Shown here one piece after another: positions 25,174 to 33,100 of a stretch of DNA of 35,776 nucleotides (the stretch's first letter is position 1; each line of letters begins with the position of its first letter). A model generated the notes under the pieces. It made no database searches. It had not been told where the DNA came from and worked only from the letters and a program-made list of their open reading frames with translations. Source of the stretch: Candidatus Villigracilis propinquus (GTDB lineage Bacteria; Chloroflexota; Anaerolineae; Anaerolineales; Villigracilaceae); NCBI GenBank assembly GCA_016714565.1, contig JADKDM010000006.1, positions 1 through 35,776 of the forward strand, given 5' to 3'. The translations under genes were made by a program, and so were the position numbers.

Positions 25174-25777
25174 TTATCCGTATTTGAAACCTGCGACAAA
25201 GAGCGCTGTCGTCAGCAGCAGTAGGATCGGGAACAATCTCATGATCGTATCCCTCGATAATATCGGCTTGCCTGTTTTCAGGAAGGAGAGCAATAAGCCA
25301 AGAACGCCGATCAATGCGCCGCCTACGCCCACGAGGGCGAAGAGCGGCTTCATCTGCCCTTGAAAGGCGAGGATGATGGGGAGCAGGAAGATGGTCATCC
25401 CTGCAATGCCGTGTGATGGCAATGGTGATGACTGGCAGTTTGTTTTGTATAGGGATCGCGCGGGTTAATATCACAGCGAGGAAACTGATAATGGTGAAGA
25501 CCAGATACACGGTCCGAAGTGAGGCGAGGTGCTGCCAGACGAGGCCGAGCGACAAGGTGAGTGGAATGATCGTCGAGGTGATGACCACAACCGGCGAGTC
25601 CAATACTTCAAAGCCGAGAATGATGAGCAGGAGTCCCGCCACCAGAATTACTCCAAAGGCGATGGTGTAGGCGGTGATGGAGACGCTATCCATCTGGTCG
25701 ATGCCGATGGCGATCTGATAGCCAGCGAGCAGGCCGGTGAGGAGGAGCAGAGTGCGGTCGAGGGAGGAGATTTTCAT
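25174..25777 (-). CDS. Small multi-pass membrane protein, paralogue B, frameshifted
   Basis: Unrecognised family, about 200 residues and six TM segments. N part: DRTLLLLTGLLAGYQIAIGI, YTIAFGVILVAGLLLIILGFEVLDSPVVVITSTIIPLTLSLGLVW, TVYLVFTIISFLAVIL. After a shift near 25405 the C part is HGIAGMTIFLLPIILAFQGQMKPLFALVGVGGALIGVLGLLLSFLKTGKP, then FPILLLLTTALFVAGFKYG. It is clearly related to the gene at 29313-29913, which has the same layout (LLLTGLLAAY, VLLVSGLLLIFFGLGILTSPYVLTVASLIPLGISMG, VFHGVAGLVIFLGP, VGIGGVLIGLGGIALAFISLGK). The start at 25777 is the first Met before the first TM segment. Confidence 0.7.
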
Positions 25778-25787
25778 GGTTGGGCAA

Positions 25788-25824
25788 TGGACGACAGACC
25801 GCGGACGATGAGTGGTCTATCGTC
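25788..25824. repeat. Imperfect inverted repeat, GACGACAGACC family
   Basis: GGACGACAGACC (25788-25799) and GGTCTATCGTCC (25813-25824) pair with one mismatch. A longer perfect copy lies at 29273-29303. It separates ctaB from the next gene. Confidence 0.6.
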
Positions 25825-25841
25825 CGTGGTCAATGGTCGTA

Positions 25842-26711
25842 TTATGGGATGATCAGAATCATCGCAAACGTCATATACATGGACGCGTATTTGAAGAGGC
25901 TGAAGTTCACACGGTCTGACGGGCGGAAGACGGTGGTGACGGCGAGGAAGAACAAGCCCGCGCTCAACACAATGATCACGCGCAGCACGCCCGCAGTGAC
26001 GCCGATCCAAACCGATGCCCAACCCATTGTGAGTGCGGCGATAACGCTGGAGAACGCAATTGCAAAGCGGGTTGCGGCTTCACCATACGTGGATGGAAAT
26101 GTTGGCACGCCCGCTGCTTGATAATCGTCAAAAAATTTGAGGCTGAAAGTGAGCGTATGGGTGGGGATCCAGAACAAGACAGCGGAGGCAAGCAAAATGC
26201 CGATGATGTCAATTTGACCCACAGCGAGAACACGTCCCGCGAGGATGGGCATGGCGCCTGAAATGCCGCCCCACACAATGCTCCAGCAGGTGCGGCGTTT
26301 TAGCCACATGCTGTACACAACTACATCAAAGAAGAGACCTGCAAAGACCACCACGCCGTACAGCGGATTGACGAGCAGTGCCCAACCAATGCCAATGACT
26401 GAAACGATGATGCCCAGCTTGAAGACTTCTTCGCGTGTTACCGAACCCGCAGATGTAGGACGCTTGTGAGTGCGTTTCATCTTCGCGTCGATGTCCTGAT
26501 CCCACCACATGTTGAGGATGGTGGAGCCTGCAATTGCAAGGAAGAGGCTCGGGAGCATTTGCAGGAAGTGGCTCCAATTTACTCCAGTATGTGCGCTCAG
26601 GTATCCTGCAACACCCGTCAACAGGAGCAGGCTGGTCTGCGTGGATTTTATAAGAGGCAGGTAGAGAGCGATCTTAGATTTAGGATTGGCAATTGACGAT
26701 TGGGCTTGCAT
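25842..26711 (-). CDS. ctaB: Protoheme IX farnesyltransferase (heme O synthase)-like UbiA enzyme
   Basis: Intact, 289 residues with about nine TM segments. UbiA-superfamily prenyltransferase that adds farnesyl to heme b, giving heme o for heme-copper oxidases. The first Asp-rich motif is NMWWDQDIDAKMKRTHKRPT, close to the N-x-x-D-R-D-I-D-x-x-M-x-R-T-x-x-R-P signature of heme O synthase. VVYSMWLKRRTCWSIVWGGISGAMPILAG and the end of TM6 FWIPTHTLTFSLKFFDDYQAAGVPTFPSTYG carry the second conserved part. The start has TCTGGAG upstream. Its neighbours are membrane proteins of unknown function, not recognised oxidase subunits. Confidence 0.85.
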   Translation of the reverse strand: MQAQSSIANPKSKIALYLPLIKSTQTSLLLLTGVAGYLSAHTGVNWSHFLQMLPSLFLAIAGSTILNMWWDQDIDAKMKRTHKRPTSAGSVTREEVFKLGIIVSVIGIGWALLVNPLYGVVVFAGLFFDVVVYSMWLKRRTCWSIVWGGISGAMPILAGRVLAVGQIDIIGILLASAVLFWIPTHTLTFSLKFFDDYQAAGVPTFPSTYGEAATRFAIAFSSVIAALTMGWASVWIGVTAGVLRVIIVLSAGLFFLAVTTVFRPSDRVNFSLFKYASMYMTFAMILIIP

Positions 26712-26768
26712 TGTGTGCTCCAGAGAAATATAAACAGGCTGTTCTAATTTTGAAGCGCAAAGTATACC

Positions 26769-26793
26769 TGTCTATCTATCTACCTGTCTACCT
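26769..26793. repeat. Short tandem CTGTCTATC-type microsatellite
   Basis: A run of CTGTCTAT, CTATCTAC and CTGTCTAC units lies between ctaB and the SUMF1 lipoprotein stop. It is a simple-sequence tract with no visible function. Confidence 0.45.
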
Positions 26794-26798
26794 GTGAT

Positions 26799-27770
26799 TT
26801 ACCTCACACATCGGAACCCGACCCCGGGGCTGTAGTAGGTGGGCGTGGCATTGTTGCGAACCCACACGCGCAAGTCCATATCGTAGGTGTCCTTCGAGCC
26901 GCCGCGCATGAAGCGATAGTGCATGCCCTCGTAGATATCTCCCGTCCATTGCCAGACGTTGCCCGCCATGTCGTACAGCCCGTATGGCGAAGTGGAGTCG
27001 ATGGTGTGGGAGCCGCCGTAATTTTTTCCGTTGTAAAAGCCGACGGGGCTGGTGCGTGATCCAAAAGAGGACATATCTTCAAACGGGTCACGCGAAGAAT
27101 AGAAGTTGGCATTCTCGCGCAGAATTTCATCTCCCCACGGAAGGGACGTGTGCTCCTGAGCTTGTCGAAGGGCCGCGCGCGGCTTTTTCCCATTCCATTT
27201 CGGTGGGAGGCGGGCATCATAATATTTACAATAGCCCCACGCGCCAAACCATGTGACCGATGTCATCGGGTGGTTTGCATAGCCTTCCTGGAATGAAAAA
27301 ATCGTTCCATCGAATTTGATTCTTTGGGATGGGTCATCCAGCGGGATGAAGAGCCAATTGCCCGCTTCGATTCTTTCTTCGTGCTTGGTCCCGTTATACT
27401 CGTCGCCCGGGTAAAAGCTGACAATTTTTTCGGCGTCCAATTTTACATAGCCATCCGCGAGTGCTGCATTGAGGAAGTCCGCATATTGGCTAACGGTCAC
27501 ATCGGTGACCATGATCTCGTACGCGCCAGTGGATTCAATATCCTCGTGCTGTCCGAAATAGAATTCACCAGCGGGAACTTGCGCCCATGTGTTCGGGTCA
27601 ATGCCTGTCTCAAAAGTGGGGAGGGGGGCGTTCAAGTTTATGGGGGCACATGAAACCATAACTATTGTCATTGCGAGGAGGGCGATAGCCCGAAGCAATC
27701 TCATTTGCCAACGGGGAGATTGCTTCGGGCTACGCCCTCGCAATGACGAAGAAAGAAAGAGGCGTCTCAT
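26799..27770 (-). CDS. SUMF1/FGE-fold lipoprotein with repeat-derived signal peptide
   Basis: Open over 323 codons. The SUMF1 fold begins NTWAQVPAGEFYFGQHEDIE and continues VSQYADFLNAAL, HPMTSVTWFGAWGYCKYYDA, STSPYGLYDMAGNVWQWTGDIYE and FMRGGSKDTYDMDLRVWVRN, ending GVGFRCVR. The FGE active-site Cys pair is absent, so enzymatic FGE activity is unlikely. The lipoprotein signal, ending MTIVMVSCAP, is translated from the right arm of repeat copy 3 (27667-27747). Start 27770 overlaps the stop of the upstream 12-TM gene (AATGA), so the two are coupled; an internal Met at residue 23 is an alternative start. Around 27150-27210 the true motif RLPTEMEWEKAARG lies in another frame, so two compensating shifts are hidden here. 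Confidence 0.85.
   Translation of the reverse strand: MRRLFLSSSLRGRSPKQSPRWQMRLLRAIALLAMTIVMVSCAPINLNAPLPTFETGIDPNTWAQVPAGEFYFGQHEDIESTGAYEIMVTDVTVSQYADFLNAALADGYVKLDAEKIVSFYPGDEYNGTKHEERIEAGNWLFIPLDDPSQRIKFDGTIFSFQEGYANHPMTSVTWFGAWGYCKYYDARLPPKWNGKKPRAALRQAQEHTSLPWGDEILRENANFYSSRDPFEDMSSFGSRTSPVGFYNGKNYGGSHTIDSTSPYGLYDMAGNVWQWTGDIYEGMHYRFMRGGSKDTYDMDLRVWVRNNATPTYYSPGVGFRCVR
27667..27747. repeat. REP/MITE-like element, copy 3, inside a coding region
   Basis: GTCATTGCGAGG (27667) to CCTCGCAATGAC (27747), 81 bases. A near-perfect inverted repeat with an 11-base centre. It lies inside the N-terminal coding part of the SUMF1 lipoprotein gene and supplies its hydrophobic signal segment. Confidence 0.8.
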
Positions 27771-29241
27771 TTCATCACCTCCTCTGAAAGGTCTTGATTC
27801 GCTTCATCGGTCCAACGTCCCTTTGGCTTGAAGAGGTCGATCAAACGCCAGACCATAACGGTGGCGAGCAGAACAAGCAACATGCCAAGACCGAAGTCGA
27901 TGGCGTACATGAGGCCGTTGACCAAAGGCTGTTGTTCGGCTTCGGTGATGAAGAGGCGTTTCATTTCAAAAACGGTGACGGCAGCGAGGGCAATGTCTGA
28001 AAGGATGATGATGCTCCAACCATACAACTGGCGGACTTTGCCTTTTAAGCCGAGTATGTCACCGTAATAAAGCAGGATGATGGTGGCGATGATGGCGGAG
28101 AGCGCGTGCCAGTGTCCCGTCAGTTCGATGCGTTCTTCGCGGGCAGGCCAAACGCGGAAAATTTCGTCAAGCTTGATGGCCATGAAAATGCCGATGCCGC
28201 TGGTGGTGAAATTCATGAAGAGCATCTGCCAGAGCGGACCGAAGCGCAGCGGGTCGCGTACCATGGCGCTGAGTTTTTGTCCGAAGGTGGGCTTCTGAAT
28301 GTGCGCTGTGCCTTCATGGATGAGTTGACCCCATTCCCATATCAGCAACAAAAGCGCCGCCACCATTGATGGTGTTGCGCCGACATAGATGACCATGTGC
28401 GCCACTGGCTCAAGCGGAGTAACCACGCCCCATACGCCGAGGTTGAGTACGATAGTTCCAAGGATCATCAAGGGCATGGCGACCTTGTGCAAAATGCCTT
28501 TGAAGTTCAGCCAACGTCCCACGATGAGCGTGATCATAATGGCAATGAGTGCGAGCATAATGTGCAAATGCCCAATGATCGAATATTCCATTGTCGTTTT
28601 TTCGATAGCGAATGATGTTCTCGGCAAGAAATGTCTCAAAGCCGTGACCATAATATGAGCCAGGCACTGCGCCGAATAATGAAGAAAGCACAGTGGTGAC
28701 TGCGGTGGCGAAGAAGGCTCCACGTTCGAGGTCGAATCCGCTTTTGGTGTGGGGCATACCGATTATTAGTGACGTAATATTCCTTGTCCCACGGCCAGAG
28801 CGCAATGATGAGCATCACCCCTGCGAGGAAGATCAGCGAAAGGCCGAAGATGTAAATTCCATGAAACGCCCAGTTATGACCGAAGTAGGCAAAACCCATG
28901 CCGAAGATCATGGTCAGGATATAGCCGACCGTGATGATGGCATTGATGGCGGTCTTGAAGAATTCCTTCATCTTCAACAGACCAGTGATCATATATGTCT
29001 CAATGGCGATGACCGCCATGGCGATGGAATGATACAAAATGATGATGCGTCCCTCGCGCTCGGACTGTACGATCTCCATGCCGAGGAGTTTGATCACCAC
29101 TTCGCGCACGCCCATCTCTGCCATTGGGCCTGAGAGCATGCCCCAAACAGCAGTGACCATGCCGATCATTGCGATTGCAACGAGGATAAGTCCTTTAGTA
29201 GAACCGAAGAGGTAATTGAAACGGGTTTTGATAAATTGCAT
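27767..29241 (-). CDS. 12-TM membrane protein with two G-H-x-H motifs, frameshifted
   Basis: About 490 residues in three frames: from 29241 (MQFIKTRFNYLFGSTKG) to about 28760, a middle frame to about 28600, then MEYSIIGHLHIMLALIA to the stop at 27767. I count 12 TM segments. Histidines lie in or at the ends of membrane segments: EGRIIILYHSIAMAVIAIE (TM2), FGHNWAFHGIYIFG, IIGHLHIMLALIAIMI (TM6), LEPVAHMVIYVG and LTGHWHALSAIIATIIL (TM10). Twelve TMs with His in TM2 and H-x-H in TM10 is the pattern of heme-copper oxidase subunit I and NorB, and a heme O synthase gene is close by, but the TM7 His-His pair is not visible, so no oxidase claim is made. CTTGGAG is the ribosome site. The end overlaps the SUMF1 gene start. 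Confidence 0.7.
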
Positions 29242-29272
29242 TTGGATGCTCCAAGCGTGACCGTGGACAATG

Positions 29273-29303
29273 GACGACAGACCGTGGTCCACGGTCTGTC
29301 GTC
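29273..29303. repeat. Perfect palindrome, GACGACAGACC family
   Basis: GACGACAGACCGTGG (29273-29287), T, CCACGGTCTGTCGTC (29289-29303). The arms are exact over 15 bases. It lies between paralogue A and the 12-TM gene. Confidence 0.75.
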
Positions 29304-29312
29304 TGTGGTCGC

Positions 29313-29913
29313 CTAACCTTTCCTTGCAAACCCTAACGCGAATGCGCCAGTCATCAGGAAGAGCAGGGGAGTCAATATCAGCATAACGAAATCGGGGCTG
29401 AAAAACAACAACTGTTTGCCAAGCGAAATGAACGCCAGCGCAATACCGCCCAAGCCGATCAACACACCGCCAATGCCAACCCACCAAAATCCCTTTGGCG
29501 CGCCTTTGGCATAGAACGGTCCAAGGAAGATCACGAGTCCAGCCACGCCGTGGAAGACGGGGACGGCAATCTTCTTGAGCGCGTCCATGCCGCCGATGCT
29601 GGTGATGGCAATCGCAAGGAAGCCGATTGCCGCAAACCACTTGAAGGCCGTTTTCCACTTCGGGAAATATTCTTCAGCCAGCCCCATCGAAATCCCAAGA
29701 GGAATCAAACTTGCAACGGTCAGAACGTAAGGGGAAGTCAGGATACCGAGTCCGAAGAATATAAGCAAAAGCCCTTGAAACCAAAAGCACTGCAAACCCC
29801 ATCAAATAATAGATGTTATGCAGTGCTTTGTTTAATGTGTAACGCTGGTAAAAATTCCAGCACAGGTAGGCGGCTAACAGTCCGGTCAAGAGTAGAAAGA
29901 TGATATCCTTCAT
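29313..29913 (-). CDS. Small multi-pass membrane protein, paralogue A, frameshifted
   Basis: About 200 residues with six TM segments: IIFLLLTGLLAAYLCWNFYQRY, HNIYYLMGFAVLLVSGLLLIFFGLG (read across a shift near 29770), SPYVLTVASLIPLGISMG, AFKWFAAIGFLAIAITS, VPVFHGVAGLVIFLGPFYA, WWVGIGGVLIGLGGIALAFIS and VMLILTPLLFLMTGAFALGFA. The start at 29913 has AAAAGGAGAA upstream, a strong ribosome site. It is the first gene of the minus-strand block and related to 25174-25777. I do not recognise the family. The intergenic gap to the divergent HD-GYP gene is 230 bases. Confidence 0.72.
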
Positions 29914-30126
29914 TTGCGCATTCTCCTTTTTAATTGCATCAATACTATGTGAATTATTACACAATTAGATTGTAAAAACTGTAACTAAAATCACATTTTG
30001 GAATAAACTTCCGCATCCTGCTTCGCTCACGCTTGCTTCCGTTTCGATATAGAGTCTATGCTCGGGCTGCTTTAGTCTGGTAAAAATAAAAGGTAATGGC
30101 AACGTATTATTTATGCTTATGGACTG

Positions 30127-30132
30127 TATAAT
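30127..30132 (+). promoter_or_regulatory. -10 element upstream of the HD-GYP gene, possible leaderless start
   Basis: TATAAT is consensus and ends 11 bases before ATG 30144, with no ribosome site between. The -35 region is weak. Confidence 0.45.
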
Positions 30133-30143
30133 CCAATCGTCTG

Positions 30144-33100
30144 ATGAAATCCATCCCCTTTTCCCCTTTTGCATTTGACCCCTTTTCCTCGCGCAACCTT
30201 CAGGAATGGCGGGAGTATGTTCTGGAGTGGCTCCTGCGGGGCGTGCTTATTCTTTGGTTCATTGCGCTTATTTCCGGAATCAACAATGCCTTTAAAACCT
30301 ATGCTGCCAACCCCAACTCACTTCTCTTAATAATATCCCTGCTGGCCATTTACCTGACAGCAACAGCATTGCTTGCGTTCGTCACATTAAATTCAAAATT
30401 ACCATTCAGGTTTCGAGCAGGGGGATTGCTGCTTGCCTTGTATATTGTGGGAACTGTCGGGTTGGTTTTTTCCTCATTAAGCGGCGACGGACGGATCATC
30501 CTTTTTGCGTTTGTCATTCTCTCTGCAGTCTTCTTTGACCTGCGCTACAGCCTGCCCGTTTATATTTTCAGCCTGTTCACTCTGCTTGTGATCGGCTGGC
30601 TTCAATTGAATGGATATGTAGTTGTACCTTCAGCGCGGCAGATCAATTCAACAGACATGGGCGCCTGGGTGAGCGGCACGCTGGTATTCCTTACACTTAG
30701 TGTGGCTGTCTTAATTTCGATCACCTATCTCTTGCGTGTTTTGGGCATCAACCTCGAAAGAACGCACGAACTTTGAAGCGCGAACAACGGCTATCCCAGA
30801 TCCTTCGTACTGTTACAGACATCAATCAATTGATCGTCCGCGAACAGGATTCACAGACGCTCCTTTCCGATGCCTGTGAATTGCTTATTCGCGGCAGAGG
30901 CTATTCGTTTGCCTGGGTCGGTTTGTTGGAGCCGGATAACGTCACCCTTAACCTTGTTGCGCAGGCGGGGGATGATGTTGATCCTTCCAAGTTCACCAGC
31001 CGCATTGACGAGGAAGCTGAGGCATTGGTTTGTGCGAGAAACGCAATTCTCTCCCGTTCGGTGTTTCTCGTTACCCCATCAGAAGCAGATGATCCCTGTA
31101 AGGTTTGTCCACGCCGTGTGAAGAATCCCAATCGTACCGGGATTGCGCTGCCTTTATTGCGCGATGAGAGGGTGTTGGGTACTTTAGTGGTAGACCATAC
31201 CCTTCCAAATGCTGTGTTTAATGAAGAAGAAACCGACATCCTTCAGGGACTGGCCAATGACCTGGCATACGCGCTGGAGAAGATCGAGGCAGACCAGCGC
31301 CTTTTGAGATACGCGCGCAACCAGCGATTACTCAATGAGATCACCACCACTGCGCTCGAAACACCAGATCTGTACGCCATGTTGGACATCGTGATGCGAA
31401 AATTATCCGAAGTCCTGCGTGCAGACGGCTACTATGTCACCCTGTGGAATGGTGAAGATACCAACCCGAGACTCGCAGCCATATCTGTAGCTCTACAGGA
31501 AACGTTTGATAATTTGAAAGTTGGATCTGACAGTCAATTGTTTAGCCATGCGATTTTGGATGCGGGGAAAGCCTTGATCATCGAAGATATGACGGATACG
31601 CCTTATGCTGGCCCCGATATGGCCAGTCAATTCCCCGGCTGGTCTGCACTCGGTTTGCCATTGATCGCAAATAACCAAAAACTGGGGACGGTGATTATTT
31701 GCTATAACCAGCGCCATTTATTCATCGAAGATGAGACCGAACTGGCTCAACAGGCGGCGAATCAGATCGCCCTGGCGGTGGCGAAATCCAATTTGGATAT
31801 GGAAACCCACTCAAAGGCGGTTGAGCTGGCCAGCTTGTATACCGCTGCGCAGGATATGGCTTCCAGTCTTTTGACCCACCCGCCCTCCTGACGAAACTGG
31901 CCCGCCATATGACCGATGCCCTGAAAGTGACAAGCAGTAACATCATGGCTGTGAATTTGAGCGATGCGACCATGGAAGTAGTAGCGGAATATTGGAGTTC
32001 CGAAGCCGCCCCGCTGGAAACCCAGTCCGATCTGGGAAGGGTATATGCAAATAGCGACTATGCAACCATCATGCAGTTCATGCTTGACGGGCAGGTACTC
32101 ATTTTGCACGCAGATGATGACAAACTGACTTCTATCGAAAAGAATCAATTTACTTTGTATGATGTTAAATCCATGATGTTCGTGCCGATCATGGCGCATG
32201 GACAGTTGTTGGGTGATATTGAGCTTTGGGAAAGCAGACACAGGCGCGAGTTTACCGCAGCAGAAATACGGCTCGCTCAAGCCATGACGGGTCATGCCGC
32301 CGGTATTATTGAAAATTCCACCCTTTTTGCCATCACCCGTCAGCGGGAAAGCGAATTGGGCGCCTTGCTCAGGGTGGCGCGGGCTGTCTCCTCCAGCTTG
32401 CAATTGTCTGACGTGCTAATGCAGGCTGCAACCACATTATCCCGCCTGCTGCGCGTGGATTATTGCTCTCTTTCTGATTATTTACCCGACCAGAACGGAA
32501 TCATGACTTCGGCCCTCTTTTCCTCTGACGAAGATGTGAGCGGCCCGGGCGATATTGGCCACTTCTTTTCGCTGGATGAATACCCAACCACATTGCAGGT
32601 ACTTGAAAGCGGTCAATCCACCGTTATTCGTTTGGATGATCCGAATGCCGATCCGTCGGAGATCAAACAATTAAAGCGTGACAAAATGTTCACATCCCTG
32701 CTCATTCCTCTGCGTTTGCGCGGGCGGTCTCTTGGTCTGGCGGAGTTGTTTTCGTCCGACCCGCAGCGAAACTTCAAGCCGGAGGAGGTTCAATTTGCCA
32801 GCGCCCTTGCAGATCAGGGTTGCCGTGGCAGTTGAAAATGCCCGCTTGTATGAAAAGGGAACAACAGGAGGCCTATTTCCGTGCATTGATCGAAAATTCT
32901 GCGGAAGGTGTTGCTATTTTTGACGCTCAGGGAATAGTCCGCTATATTGCTCCTTCGGAAGAACGGCTGACCGGCTATCTGCCCGAGGAAATTCAAGGGC
33001 AAACCGCATTCCGATATATACATCCGCAGGATCTTCTCAACGTGTTGGATGTATTCAAGGAAGGTGTGGCAACTCCAGGCGCGGTCCGAACCGTTGAATA

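Noticed and set aside
26799..27770. Sulfatase-activating formylglycine enzyme (FGE)
   Set aside because: The active-site Cys pair is missing in both SUMF1 proteins and no sulfatase gene is in the window.
29965..30174. Minus-strand 69-codon open frame between paralogue A and the HD-GYP gene
   Set aside because: It overlaps the HD-GYP promoter and start, shows no domain-like pattern, and lies antisense to a convincing gene.
30773..30776. TTGA overlap as a true two-gene boundary in the HD-GYP locus
   Set aside because: Kept as an alternative only: the sequence before and after reads as one continuous helical linker from TM6 into the first GAF.
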